From Neospora caninum Liverpool (Eukaryota; Apicomplexa; Conoidasida; Eucoccidiorida; Sarcocystidae), in NCBI RefSeq assembly GCF_000208865.1, contig NC_018398.1:6100710-6164709 (forward strand): a DNA stretch of 64,000 bases, read 5' to 3'. The position numbers and the translations under genes were made by a program. Numbering within the stretch: position 1 is the stretch's first letter; each line of letters begins with the position of its first letter. The notes beneath the pieces were generated by a model. That model saw only the letters and a program-made list of their open reading frames with translations. It did not search any database and had not been told where the DNA came from. Positions 23,960-36,329 of the stretch are shown here, in pieces.

Positions 23960-26515
23960 ATGGCTGCACACGGGTTGGGTTTTCTTCTCCCCAGGCGCCA
24001 GGTACAGCCGTCCAGGGCGCTCCTGCTTTCTGCCGCGCTTTTCCTCCTGCTGAGCGCGCCCACGACGTGGTGGGAGGAGGCGAGCGCCATCGTTCTGCCT
24101 GAAACGCGCAAGGGGACGGCCGCGGACTCTCTCCTCACGCAGCGGGAGCAGACCCATAGGTTTCGACGCGTTTTCGAAAGGGGCGGCGACCTCGTTTCTG
24201 CGCTGCGCCTCTCTTTTCTGGATCGGGCTGCGCGCGCAGAACAACAGGAAGAAGGGACTTCCGCTCACGGAGTTGGCCTCCCGGCCGCTCCCCCACTGCC
24301 AGGCGAGACTTCGCGCCGCTCCGGCGACGCCTTGCCTTCTCCAGGCAAGAAACTCGAGACTGCTCACGCGCTGGTCTCCCCGCACAATCACTCTCCGAGT
24401 CCCCCGCACACTCCCCCTTTCTCGGCTGCTTCGTCTCTAGTTCCGTCCGGTTCTCCTCCGTCTTCTTCGTCTCCACATGGGTCGGGCGCGTCGGCTCCTT
24501 CTCCCCCGGCTTCTTCGGGGAGTTCGACGCTGGAGGGAGACGCAGCTCTGCTGGCGTCTCTCTCGCGCCAGACGCGCCCCAAAGAGCGCGTGGACAGCGT
24601 AAGCCGCGACGCCCGGCGAGCCCTCGAGGACTTGATGCTCAGCGAGGTGTCCTGTCAGCACCTGACGCAGGCCGTCGTGGTCGTGGACGGCGGCAGCAGC
24701 AAGACGTTGCCCAGTCTGTTCACGGTCGTGACTGAGTCCTGCCCGCAAGTGGGACGCCGCGTGTTGGAGGGGACCCTAAAGTTCGTGGCCGAAGGCACGA
24801 AAGTCGCGGGCGTGCGCGACCTCTTGGAAGACTGGCTCGACGCGCATGCAGGCAAAGACTGGGAGTCGCGCGAACTCGACGCCGAGACGCTCATGCGTTC
24901 TTTTCCTTCGATGCAGGAGCAGGCGAATCGGCTGGTCTCGAACCTCATCCGGGACGTGGTCCAGCTGCTCAGCGCGCAGCTCTCTGAAGAGGAGAAGGAA
25001 GAAGTGAAGGCGCTCGGCGTGCCGCTGTTTTTCCACACCACCGCGGGAGTTCGCGGATTCCCCGACTGGTACCGAGACGGGATGTTTGTCGCGCTGCGCC
25101 GGGCCATCAACGCGTCGCCGCCGATCGAGGGCTACGTGTTTTTCACAAACAACGAGTGGACGCGCCCGATTTCCGGCGAAGTCGAGGGCATCTACGCGTT
25201 CCTGACGGCGAATTTCCTCACGCGAAACTTTGAGCGCATCACGGAAGAAGGGCCACCGGGCCACGAAGAGCACGAACTGCTTGCGCACCGCAAACTCGCG
25301 GGGATCGTCGAAGTCGGCGGGGCCTCGATGCAGATCGTCTTCCCCGTCCGGCCGTTCGTCCCGTTCCCGCCCTTCGCCAAAGTGAGCAATCTGCAGAAAG
25401 AAGGCTACCTGCCGCACTCGTACCCACCCGTCGACCTCGTCGCCGTCTCCTTCATGCAACTCGGCGCCTCGAGCGCCAGCGGAGTCTTCCTCAAGATGCT
25501 CTGTGGAAAAGCCGAGTACCTGCGGAAGGGTGTCTGCCACAATCCGTGCCTGTTTCGCGGGTTCGAACAGGCGTGCTCTGCGGGAGAAGTCTCCATCTCG
25601 CCCGACGGGAAAATCGCTGTCAGCTCGGACATTCGGAAGAACCGACTGAAACCCGCCGCGACGTTCTGCGGCGGCGGCAACGCAGAAATCATGTACAAGT
25701 TGTCGAATCGGATTGAGTGTGAGGCCACCCGAATCAATCCGCTCCTCCCGCTCGAGCAGCGCCTGGAGATTCCCCACTGCGAGAAAATAGTCGGCACCGG
25801 CGACTTTGACGCGTGCGCTAAGGAAGTCGAAGACATCCTGATTGATCCAAACCTGCCGCTGCCCGCGAACCAGGAGGCCGTCTCCCTCGGTTTCGAGACG
25901 CCCGCGCAAATCTTCAAGTTCATCTCCTCGAGCGCGCCGCTCTTTGTCACGGGCGCCTCCCTGGTCATGCCCGTCAAACTCCTCCAGGCCGTGAAACTCC
26001 TCCCCGACGACTTTGACGGCACCGCGCGAACGCAGCTCGTCGAAGCGGCGAAGCGCTTCTGCGCGACGCCCTTGACTCGGGAGAAAGACGGCGCCCTGAC
26101 CGTCCACGTCCAGACCGAAGCTGGGGCTTCCCAGAAGGCCGTCGATCCCGTGAAACTCACCGCGCTGAACTACGAGACATGCCACCGTCTCGCCATGGCG
26201 GCCTCTGTTCTTCGCCAGATTGACTCGGGGGCGAGACGGCCCAACTCGGTCCGTTTCGAGACGAAAGTCGCGGACGCCACCGACCCGCAGAAAGCAGTCG
26301 GCAACTTCGGCTGGCATGTGGGCACCATTCTCCACCACATGTCCAACCCGAAGGCCTGGAGTACTGCCGCCTACGAACTCGGCGTCGGGCACACGTTCCA
26401 CGACAGAAGGTTCGGGCTGCATCCCCACAACCTGGCACCGGAAAGAAGCGAACCGGAACACGCGCAGAGCGACGCCGACACGACGTATGGGGTATCGGCG
26501 AAGTCTGCCTCGTGA
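23960..26515 (+). CDS. GDA1/CD39-family nucleoside phosphatase (apyrase/NTPase-like), 851 aa, single exon
   Basis: Enzymes of this family cleave terminal phosphates from nucleoside tri/diphosphates in the secretory pathway or outside the cell. Coccidians secrete related NTPases from dense granules. A basic N-terminus precedes a hydrophobic stretch at residues ~19-36 (LLLSAALFLLLSAP), either a signal peptide or a type II anchor. Apyrase regions follow in order: ACR1 VVVDGGSSKT (~240), ACR2 FFHTTAGVR (~357), ACR3 SGEVEGIYAFLTANF (~404) with the catalytic Glu, ACR4 GIVEVGGASMQI (~448) and a C-terminal FGWHVGTILHH (~783) like the ACR5 area. ACR1 and ACR4 depart from the usual DAGSSG and DLGGAS. 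The protein is longer than the ~630 aa dense-granule NTPases because of a Ser/Pro-rich insert at residues ~95-200. The start has a strong context (accaccATGg). It could be a Golgi NDPase instead of a dense-granule enzyme. Confidence 0.87.
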   Translation: MAAHGLGFLLPRRQVQPSRALLLSAALFLLLSAPTTWWEEASAIVLPETRKGTAADSLLTQREQTHRFRRVFERGGDLVSALRLSFLDRAARAEQQEEGTSAHGVGLPAAPPLPGETSRRSGDALPSPGKKLETAHALVSPHNHSPSPPHTPPFSAASSLVPSGSPPSSSSPHGSGASAPSPPASSGSSTLEGDAALLASLSRQTRPKERVDSVSRDARRALEDLMLSEVSCQHLTQAVVVVDGGSSKTLPSLFTVVTESCPQVGRRVLEGTLKFVAEGTKVAGVRDLLEDWLDAHAGKDWESRELDAETLMRSFPSMQEQANRLVSNLIRDVVQLLSAQLSEEEKEEVKALGVPLFFHTTAGVRGFPDWYRDGMFVALRRAINASPPIEGYVFFTNNEWTRPISGEVEGIYAFLTANFLTRNFERITEEGPPGHEEHELLAHRKLAGIVEVGGASMQIVFPVRPFVPFPPFAKVSNLQKEGYLPHSYPPVDLVAVSFMQLGASSASGVFLKMLCGKAEYLRKGVCHNPCLFRGFEQACSAGEVSISPDGKIAVSSDIRKNRLKPAATFCGGGNAEIMYKLSNRIECEATRINPLLPLEQRLEIPHCEKIVGTGDFDACAKEVEDILIDPNLPLPANQEAVSLGFETPAQIFKFISSSAPLFVTGASLVMPVKLLQAVKLLPDDFDGTARTQLVEAAKRFCATPLTREKDGALTVHVQTEAGASQKAVDPVKLTALNYETCHRLAMAASVLRQIDSGARRPNSVRFETKVADATDPQKAVGNFGWHVGTILHHMSNPKAWSTAAYELGVGHTFHDRRFGLHPHNLAPERSEPEHAQSDADTTYGVSAKSAS

Positions 26516-27556
26516 GGGCGACAACACAAAAGGCCGAGAGAGAGAGACGGAAACCACCCGCGTTGGGTCGCGCGAATATGCGTTCTACGAACGCGCCGGA
26601 GGGAAGGTCATCAGACTCTTTCCATTTTGCGGCGGCATGTGTGAGTGTGCGCCTCGACTTCTGTGTACTTTTGTCTCGCGGGCGCGCGCGCGCGGTTTTT
26701 GACAGACTGTGCCTCGCGTCTTCAAAGCGCGGGCCTCCGTGTTTGTGTCGAGTTTCCCGCGAGAACGCGACCGTTTCTTAGATCCCGGGGTGTTTGCGCA
26801 CCGACGCGGCGTGTGCCAGGAAAGCCAGCGAAACAAATCGAAGGGCGGTGCGTTGAGAAGGCTGCCCGGGAGGAGCCGCGAGAGGTTTTCGGAGCGCAGA
26901 GGACCATCAACGCGAAGGACGACCGCGTGGGAGATTTGGGAGGGCGCGCTAACGCGCGGTGGAGAAGAGGCGCCACACAAAAACGGAGATCTCAGAGACA
27001 CGATCGGGAAGCCGTATTTTGACGGCTAAAGATGTTGCAGAGAAATCGAACAGGTTGGAGGTGAGAGCGGTTGAGGGCGGGGGACGGGAGACTTTCGTTT
27101 CTCTCCAAGAGAAGATGAAGAGGAGAGCGTTGCGTGTTCATACAGAAGAGAGACAAGAACCGCTCGGCGAGGAGGGACGGGGCTCATGGAGGCAAGAGAT
27201 GTGAGGGCCGCGCGAAGAGGTGAAGGCCTACAGGAAAGACGGCAGATTTGTCTCCGCAAGGAAAAGCGCAGTGCGTGTCTGCAGTCGCCAGGGAGAGGCT
27301 GTTTATCGGAGGCGGAAAGGGATGAGGCGGACGTCTCCACCTGTCCGAACACCGGAAATCATTTTCTGTAATGTTGAGCGCCGACGGACCCGATGTATGT
27401 CATATGAATCAGTTCAAGACACACTACACACTTGCGTGCATTTTACTTGAAGAAACCGATGAGCGTCTTTCTTCCCATCTGAGCGCTCCCGGCGGCAAAC
27501 GTGCTCGGCATCTCACGCTGCAACGACCCGCGTGCCTGTTTGCTTCTCTACACGGT

Positions 27557-27646
27557 CTTTCTCGCTACACAGTCTTTCTCTACAATCTTTCTCGCTACAC
27601 AGTTTTGCTCTACAGTCTTTGTCGCGACACATTCTTTCTCTTGAGC
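27557..27646. repeat. 30-bp tandem repeat, three imperfect copies
   Basis: Units start with ctttctcgctacacagt at 27557 and 27587, and a diverged unit (ctttgtcgcgacacatt) at 27617. Each unit is itself made of two similar ~15-base halves. Confidence 0.85.
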
Positions 27647-27777
27647 GTCTCGAGGCCGGCTGCCGGAGCAGCCATCCCCCACGACGACCGGGAGCCTCGC
27701 ACCATCCCGCGAGAGGAGCCGAGGCTCGTCGCGATTGGCCTTTGCTTCTCTCAAAAAACACACACCATCATTGCCCC

Positions 27778-27870
27778 GTATATGCACACATATCTATACA
27801 CATATATACTTAAACATGCATATGTATACGTATATATGCACATACCCATATGCATGTACATATGTATTAC
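27778..27870. repeat. TA/TATG microsatellite with ATGCATATG words
   Basis: Alternating atatac, catatg and gtatat units; same composite type as in the DUF2009 introns. Confidence 0.82.
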
Positions 27871-29973
27871 ACGCACGTTTCTTGGGATATCGAGAGTGTT
27901 TCTTTTCCACCAGTAGATACTGCGGCAGTGCCTGTCCTCCCTGGGGGCGATGCCTGCGCTGAGAGCTCTGTCGGTTGATGGCCACAGCGTTTTCGCGGTG
28001 AACTCCCCCGTTGCTTTGTTCTCGTTCTTGTCCCGATCCATGCTTGGCCTCGGCTTATACGCGACGCCTTCGTGATTGCATCAACAGGTCTAGATCCCAA
28101 GTGGCGGGGTGTCCAAGCTCTCAGTGACGACGTAGCTTCTCAGCGTCGCCACGGCGTTAACAGCCACAGCCTGCGCATTCCCTCAAAGAGAAAGACGTCG
28201 CGAGTTGTTTTTTCGCCGTCTCATAGCGAGGGAGGGTTTCTGTGCAAAGCCGCCGGCATGGAAGCCGCCCGTGACTCACGTTTCGCTCTCTCGTGAAAAA
28301 ACCGACTCTTCCAGAAAGAGGCAAGACTTGACAAGAGATTCGCAGTTCCTTGTTCCTTTGGAAGGTCGAGAGCATCTACTCGAGAGAAACGCGTTTCGCC
28401 TTTGTAGACATTCACAAAAAGGGAAAACGGGCTAGACGAGGTCAGCCGCAGCGTAACGCGACGCCCGATAGAAACCACAGAGACGCGCGATGCACGTCTG
28501 TGTCGTCAAAGGAACGCGCTTTCTGACAGCTGGACAAGACAGAGCTGGAAACGAAAACCAATTGAACGGAGAGTCTCTTCATCCAGATGAGCCTCTGAAG
28601 ACGGGACACGTAGCCAAAGGGGAGCAAAACTTTCAGACCGCTTCATCCTTCCCAGCTAAAAAGAATTTCGCGTGCACTCCTGGGTCTGACATCGAAGGCT
28701 CTTCGCGGCCTCCGGCTTCCCCCTCTCCCTCAAGAAAAAGGACGGTCTATTCTCTCTCGGGTTCTCTTCAGCTTTTCTGCTCTCCTCTCTCCTCGAGCGC
28801 GGTGTGAGAGGAAGAAGCTACGTCGCCGTTTCGAGGCACAGATCCGCCCAAGCCGCCTCCTGAACACGCCGGGGGGACATGGTGCCAAAAACCAAACGGT
28901 GCGGTAAAGGGTGACGAACGTTGTGGATTTCAACGACCGAAGCAGCGCACGGAAGTGGACGTCAGGAACAGGATCCACGAAGCCGAGACGTTCTTTTCTA
29001 GGAACCACAAACGCGACGTGTACCTCCGGAGAAAACGGTTTCGAAGAATCCTCAGGTATTTTTGGCGAGAAACGGAAAGGCACACCAACCACCGAACGAC
29101 AGGGAAAGACGCAACGCGAGAAACATCGCACAGGCAAACAGGCCTCTTTCTGCAAAAAGAGGTTCCACTCCCACACGACCCCTCCGCGCATGCACGCGCC
29201 GTGTGCAATCTTTCCGGCCTCTTTGACGGGAAATCCTCGCTGCATCGCTCGATTCTGTGTGAAGGTCTTCCACCCCAGCATCTTATCCGCGTCAATTCAA
29301 AAGCGTACACTTGTCGACAAGCTGTGGAGTCCTCACCTCACTAGGCTCCTTCCTGCGTGGCTAGTCTATCCCTTTAGATTGGCACGAAGCAATCTACTCC
29401 TTCGCAAACACTTGAATCTAGCGACACACGCAAATAAATATATGTGCAGGCTCTACAGGTTTTTACTATATATTGGCGACGGAGTCTTCCGTCCATCTGG
29501 AAAGTGTTTTCTTGGGAGGTCGAGAAACCCCCTTTGCGTCGGCCCTTACGCTGGCAGCCGCCGCCGGCGACCCGGGCTGTCTCCGGTTGAGCCTTCTGGA
29601 CGCCTGTCTCTCCGTCGAGAGAAATCCTTCACTGAGTCGGTGCGCCACAGTGGACCCCACGTTCTCCTCTCTGCGAACCTGCCAGGAACTCGTCTCTTCT
29701 TCACGCGTTGTGTTCTGTTCGTCAGCCTGCCGCGAAGCGGAATGCTCCGCGGAGACTCCCCTCACAGGAGTCGGGCTCCGCTCTTCGTCCCGTGTCGCCC
29801 AGAACCTCCCCTCTCGCCGATTCGCTTCGCCGTCGTCCTTGTGGCCTTTGCTAGTCGCATCTCCGAGAAGAGACGAACGGAGCGACCGGAGGTGATTGAG
29901 GCCGACGCCCTCTTCCTCCCAAACATCGTCCCGCGGCGCGAGCAGCCGGCGACCCGTGAGGAGCGGCGACTCG

Positions 29974-32900
29974 TCAGCTCCAATGGAGAGGAACTCCTCG
30001 CTGCTGACCTCGTCCTCGTCTCTCCGCTTTGAAAGCAAACTGCGAATCCGAGAAGGAAGTGCGTCCCGCGCCTCCGGGAGACTGCCGCCGAGGACTGCCC
30101 GATGCGAAGGCGCCGATCGCCGCATAAAGTACCGCAGAGACGGCGGGGTCCGCGGTCGCTGTTCCAAGTCGCTGCTCAAGTTCACCTGCGAAGACACCTT
30201 CTTCGGAAGGGTTTACGCCCCCGCTGTCTCCGAAACGTTCACGCTCTTTCCACGAAGAGCCGCCTCTGAGAGAAGACCGCGCGCTCTCCCTCTCTCCACT
30301 TCCGTATCTCCGCCCCGACAGCTGCGAGCTCTGTCGCTGGGCGTCGCGCCGCGACGCGTGCAACTCCACTCGCGGAGGCGTCACTGCTCGGCGATCTGCC
30401 GTCAGCGCCATCGAGAGGTTCCGCCTTTCCTGGCGGAGCGCAATCTCTCTTTCGAAACCGGCCTCTCCGTCGCGCGTGTCCTCTTGCTGATTTGCGCGAT
30501 CCTCCCGCCGTCGCTTCTTGCTCCCTTCGGTCCAAGGCGTCTCCAGTTCCGAGGCGAGACGCCGGCGCTCCGACTGCGCTTGACGACCCGCTTCTGCGCC
30601 GCGCTCGAATGCATGGACGCCGCCAGAGGCGCGCTGGTTGCCCGCCGACAGCCCCGGTGTAGCTACAGCTGAAGGGGACCGGGAGCGAAGGGAGCAAGAA
30701 GCTCTGCGCGGCTCTTGAGGGCGTGGAATGGCCTCCTCTCCGCGCGCACGCGCAGGCGACGAAGCCCCACCGTCCGACAAAGGAAGACGGCGAGAAGGAA
30801 ACGGAGAGGAAGACGACTCAGCCTCCTCGGTCGGCGCACCGGCGTTCGCCAAGCAGGAGGCCATCATCGACTGTCCACATACCCAAGACACACGAGAGAG
30901 AAAGAGAAAGCTGGACATTTACAAAAACCACTGCAGAACCCCAAATTCCCCAAAAGAGACGGCCTTTTCGACAGCTACTCGCCGAGAAGAGGGGAGCTGC
31001 CGATGGAGATGTGTCTGATGAAAAGATAAAGATGTAAATATAAAGATATATGCATATGTATACATATATGCATGCACTCGCGTAGAAGATAAACATTGAA
31101 GATGAACTACTTCGTAAGACTCTTCAATCTGTTCAGGCCATCATCCTTTTTCCTTTCCGACACCGGGGCATCATCCGTTCAACCGTGAACAGAAGCGTTC
31201 TCGGTTCTTGCTTCGGCACGAGTGTTTCAGATATCGACGCGTCTTCCATCTTCCGAGAACGACGAGATGCCTCAGATCGGCCCTGACGCCTCCGTCGCTT
31301 TCTTCTTCCAGCTGTTCGTTGGATTTCTCTCCCGCTTCACGGCCTGCTGAGACCGCTCCTTTGCGATTTCCGACCCCCCCCCCCCCCCGTGGCGTTCAGA
31401 GAGTCTGCATTTTCACTTACCAGCTTGGCGCATCGGCGCGTGACGTCTTGGATGAGCGCGGCAAAATCGCCAGCCTCGTCCTGGGCAGCGTCATCGCGGG
31501 TGCTCCCGAAATTCCCCGATGCATGCGCGTTCTGCTCGGCGCATGCAAGGCGCGTGCGCAGGCGAACGTTCTCGCGGTTCTCGTCCACAATTTCCGTCAA
31601 GAGCTGAACAAGGACCCCGGGGAAGCAGCGAAGAAAAGACAGGAAAGAAGACGATGGCACCGGAACGCGACACCGGAACGCGCAGAGAGAGGAAGCACAA
31701 GGGAAAAGGAGAAGCGAAAGAGTGGAAAGGAATGAGGGAAAAAAGAGACGCGAACGGGTGGAAAGGAAGAAAAAAAGGGAAGCGAAACCGTGGAGAGACG
31801 CGAGATATGGCGAGACCCAAAGACACGAGACGGCCTGGATGAGACGAGGGAGGACAGATGGCAGTATCGGAGAGCAGAGCTGTTTCAATCGTCTCAGAAA
31901 AGCATAAAAGACTTCCTGACGAAACAGACGCAAGAGAAAGACAGAGAAACATGCATGTGTATTTATACGCGTATAGACGCGAATGCTGTACCCCATACAC
32001 CCAGAAACATCCAAAAAGTGCGATTTTGTGTATCTAGACAAAAAAAACTCAGCTTGCCGGGGGGGGGGGGGTTGTCACGATCCTGCGCGTCTAGTTGTAT
32101 ACGTGTTAGAAGCATACGCCTCGAAATGCATAGACTGATGCCTGGAGCGTTGATAGAAAGGCCATCAGAAGATAGGCGCCCACGCGCCACGTAACACAGA
32201 AACGGTTCTGATCAGACCCAGCAGAGATCTCGCACCTGGTCGAGTTCGACTTGAAGTCTCTGTTCTTCCTCTTCACTCTCTCGCAGTTCCCTCTCCAGCG
32301 CCTGAATCTTCTGTCGCCTTGTCAGCGCTTCGTCTGCTTGTTCGGCATTGAGCTCCGCAAGCGGAGATGCGCTGGGATCCTCTGAAAAGAAAGAGAGCGA
32401 AGATCCCGCCGCAGAGGAGGAAAGGAGATGAAGAAAGGAGGTGAGACAGAGAGCCGACCGGTTTTCAGGTTGACAGGCTCTCCTGGAGGGGAGACGGGCT
32501 TGTCCTGGAAAAAGAAAAGATGCATGCTTACCAGGCGCCGCGGCAGCTGGAGCGGTCCCTTCACGTTCATACCCACATTCGCAAACAGCGGGAGGCTCCA
32601 AGACTCGATAGCGATCTAGCCACGTCTGAGAGAGAAGAGAAACAGAACAAACGCGCCTCCAGAAAGCCATCAGGATCTCTCTCGAACCTGAAAAGCAGCC
32701 CCGAAAAATGTGAAGCGTCGATGCTCGGTCTTTCCCTCGACTTCCCCGCCTCTCGGTTCCCTCGCTCTTTTTGATCCGGTCTTCTCTCTCGTTGCCTTCT
32801 TTCTCTCCCTTTTCCTGCCTCGGTGTTCCCTGTCGCTCGTTCTCTGCCTTCTTTTTTAACGCGGTTCCTTTTACCCGGTAGACAGCGAGTTCTGCGAGGT

Positions 32901-33219
32901 ACGCGCGCTCCGTGCAGATGCGCTGAATGACGGGGTGGTGAAGCACTTCGAGGCACGGATCCTGGACGCCCGCGACGCGCTTCCCGGCGATCTTGGCCGA
33001 CAAGTCTCTCAGCCCGTTCTCGACAATCTCGTCCGTCAAGAGTCTCAGGCGCTCCCAGAGAGAATCCGCGTCGATGCGGAGACACTTGAGACAGCGCCGC
33101 CACAGCATGTGTCCTCGGAAGCACGGCGGGGCCGCGCTCGCCTCTCCAGAAACGCCCGAGTCTGCATGCGTTCTCGCCGCTCCCCACGCGAAGCCGTCGG
33201 CGCTCGCCACGGATGCCAT
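29974..33219 (-). CDS. Hypothetical coiled-coil protein with cysteine pairs, 5 exons, about 554 aa
   Basis: I do not recognise the family. Exons (minus order): 33219-32875, 32625-32532, 32381-32236, 31603-31421, 30870-29974, each phase-consistent with GT/AG borders. The first exon is the most protein-like: C33, then CLKC (43-46), then an amphipathic helical stretch (WERLRLLTDEIVENGLRDL) and HPVIQRICTERAYLAELAVYR. Exon 2 has a CECG motif (~130-133), so C43/C46 and C130/C132 might bind zinc together. Exons 3-4 form a heptad-like coiled coil (~165-220: RRQKIQALERELRESEEEE onward). The last exon is charged, Arg/Glu/Ser-rich and low-complexity. The start ATG has A at -3. The C-terminus is uncertain because another frame on the same strand stays open from 30197 to 29466 and could be joined by an intron I could not identify. 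Confidence 0.66.
31376..31389. repeat. C homopolymer
   Basis: Run of C within the intron 30871-31420 of the coiled-coil gene. A G run of similar length lies at about 32060-32070 in the intron 31604-32235. Confidence 0.8.
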
Positions 33220-35305
33220 TCTGTGGGGACAGGCTCCACGCTGGCGCCTCGAGGGCGGAAAAAGTTGGGAAAACTTGCGGGAACGACGAAAGGCAAAAAA
33301 ACACGAAACGCGGAGACTCGAAACGCGAAGAAATAGAAGCAGAGGAGAAAGAGAAGTCCCAGGGCCGAGCTGTGGGTAGGGAGCAAACTGGAAGGAAAGG
33401 AAAAAGTAAGAGACGAACCGTGGCGCCTGCGTGATGGTTCGAAAGATGATCAAGCGCAGCTGGAGTCGACAGACGATCTGAAAAAGGGGACAGCGCGCAG
33501 TGAAAAAACAGAGACACGAAGAACGCGAACCAGAGAAACTTGGAGGGAAATCGCGACAGAGAGAAGAAAAGAGAGATTTCGAGCCCTGGAGACAGTCTCT
33601 CGGTTTCAGAAAACGATTTGTTTCTGAAAGGAGACGCGTTTCCCCGGAGACAAAGTTGGAGAGAGTGGCGCGAGGAAGCGAGAAAGAAGACGTGCATACA
33701 CCCGCGGCGTTGAAAGGCAAGTCGAGAGCCTCTCTCCTCTCGTCCCCTCACAGCCCGCGGGGACAGGACGGCTGCGTCTCGGGAAGATGTGAAGAGCCGG
33801 AAGGGACACGAGAGAAGAACAGCGTCTTGCGAAAAAAAGACAAGGGAATCGGCGTCCTTGAAGATTCAACAGAGGAAGAAAAGCGAGTGTTCAGAAGCAA
33901 GTGAGTGGACTAGAGGACACGAGATCGCACGCATCAGCTCCGTGAGGCGCAGAGAGAGCGAGGAGAGAGGAGAGGCTGACAGAAAGACGGTCGTTTCCGC
34001 GATGTCGCGGGCGGCGAAAAGCACAGGCACGCGTGGAAAGGAAAAGGGAGAGGAGACAGAGACGGACTGGAGACGCGCTTCCCTCAAACCCGAAAGAGAA
34101 AAAGACAAACGCCGAGACGGCGAGAATCGAGGGGCGTCGCCTGTCCTGAGAGAGAAGAGCGGAGAGAAGAGAGTTTGCGGACTCGCCGAAAAAGGAAGAC
34201 ACAAAGAAGAAACGAGGACCCGAAGGAAGAAGAGAAGATCAGCATGCAAACTGAAAAAAAACGGGGATTCTCTCCTTTATACACACACAGGTACACAACT
34301 GGCAGACCGCGAAAAAAACGAAAGAGGAGAGGCGAAGACTTGTTGTTTTCGGCGCAGCTCGGCCGTCTTCTCAATGGAGGAGAGAGTGAGATAGCAAGGA
34401 AGTTGCAAATCCTTCTCGCTGTGGCCGATGCAGAAGGGGAGGAAACGAAAAAGGGGAAAGTGTGGACAGAGAGAGGCTCTGTGAAAACAGGAAAAACAGC
34501 GGCTACGCCCGTTCAGCCACGCACTCTCTCTGTCGCCGTCGTTTCCTCAGCATCCGAAGAAACGTTTCAACGGTGTCTTTTCCCCGCCTCGGAAGCGTGT
34601 GGTTTGCGACTGAAATATTCCGAGGAAATGGAGTTTTTTCCAGGAACAGGGGAGCATTTTCCCAAAGACAGCTTTACGATGCCGTCCAGGACGGTTGGAG
34701 TGAAAAGGCACGCGTGCATGCACGGATCCTTTCTTTCCAACTCGGCTTTTCTGTTTGTGTCTCGGTTCGCCGTCCTGGCCAGGATTCGAAGGAAAGCAGC
34801 CACAGCAGAGTGTCTCGAGGCCCAGAACCGCCAAGACAGATTCCAGAACTTCGGCAAAATGCGCCTTTCTCCCAAGACGAAAACGGCGAGAATCGCCAGA
34901 GAGGAACGTCCGCGTCGTGTCGATGCCTTCTAACAACAGCCAGGCACAACCTCGCCACAAGCGACGGCGCGCAGAAAACCTCTTGCGGAAGAAAGAGGGA
35001 AAATGCCTACTTTGGGCAGAAAGAAGCGTCGTCTCCACGCTTCCGCCGTTCTCAAAAAATCAGACCCTCGGAGCAGCCAAGACACACATTCGTCGCGCCG
35101 AGCCTCCTTGAAAGAGACAAACTTTTCAAATCTTTTAGTTTGAAAAGGAGAACCCTAACTCCTAACTCCCTTTCAAATGAAGAAAAACACCTGCATGAAG
35201 CATATGCTCAGCCTTAACGAAAACAAACAGATACTCCAGTGCACGGGGTTGCCTCGCATGGATCCTGTCTTACCGAGAGAAACTTTGGAAACAAAAGTAT
35301 ACGCC

Positions 35306-35360
35306 TATATATATATATATATATATATATTCATATGTATTGTGTATATATGTATATATT
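35306..35360. repeat. (TA)n / TATG microsatellite
   Basis: About 11 TA units followed by imperfect tatgtat units. Confidence 0.9.
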
Positions 35361-36329
35361 TATCGGTCATCATAGTGATGAACTTATATACATGGGAGAT
35401 GGCAGTCGGTTTCTGAGGTTTGTCCAGCTTCTTTTTTAAGGGGTTGAATATGCATGCAATGTGGTTCGAAGCAAGATTTACAGGATGCACGAAACGCGAC
35501 GCAAGCGCCTCGAGAGAAATACCAGAAACGTGAACTCCCCGGGAAAAACTTCCAAGTACCGTGTTTTGTCCCTTCTTTCTTCCTCAGAACGAGACACTCT
35601 GTCTGAAGAGAGAGAAAGCCTCTGTTCTCTGCTGGAAAAACAGAAATCTGCCGCAGCATGTGTCTGATGGTCATTTTCGTCTATACGTTTCGTCTCGAAG
35701 TCTGTTCAGATGTCTAAGAATCTCCTTTCGCAACACAGCTCTGAAAGGAATCTTCGCGGGAAATAGAAGAAAAGAATAAAAGGGAGAAAGGGACAGAAAG
35801 GGGAGGCAACAGAGAGCGTAAAACGCAGATAGGGGGAAGAGGAGAGAAGACAGAAGAGGGTCAGGAAAGCAAACAGAGAAAATGAACGCGCTGGAGACTC
35901 ACAAGATGAGGAAGGAAAAGGACGACAGGAAGGAAATCCACAGAGGCGTGAAATAAAGGGAACGCAGAAATGTGTTTTGTCGAGAGACTGAAAACGCCGT
36001 TGCTTTGAGGGACAAGACACGCCTCTCCCCCCACGTTTCTGTGTTCTTGAATCAGATGCGAGATCCCCGGGCATGTCTGTTTGCAGAGACTCCGGGGAGT
36101 CATTCGATCTTGTCCAGAAAAAAACACATTTTCCAGGCGCTTGAACCCCGCCACGGAATCCCGTTTCTTCAGGCACGAGCTGTCGCAACCGGCCTCCTCT
36201 GTCCTCATTTTTTTCGTAAACAAAAAATGAAGCAGAGAAACTGCAGCCACAACACGACCAGCCTTCAGCTGAACACCACGAACAAAAATATCCTCTACTG
36301 CTACACGCGCTCATAGGCAATGCATGTCA

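Larger units (their letters stand above)
26516..29973. other. Tail-to-tail intergenic region with minisatellite and microsatellite
   Basis: Between the NTPase stop and the end of the coiled-coil gene on the other strand. It contains a 30-bp x 3 tandem repeat (27557-27646) and a TA/TATG microsatellite (27778-27870). On the minus strand a second open frame of about 240 codons (29466-30197) overlaps the end of the neighbouring gene and might be part of it. No other coding candidate is supported. Confidence 0.5.

Noticed and set aside
24776..26557. 593-codon minus-strand open frame opposite the NTPase
   Set aside because: The plus strand holds all GDA1/CD39 motifs. The antisense frame is a GC-rich shadow with no domain.
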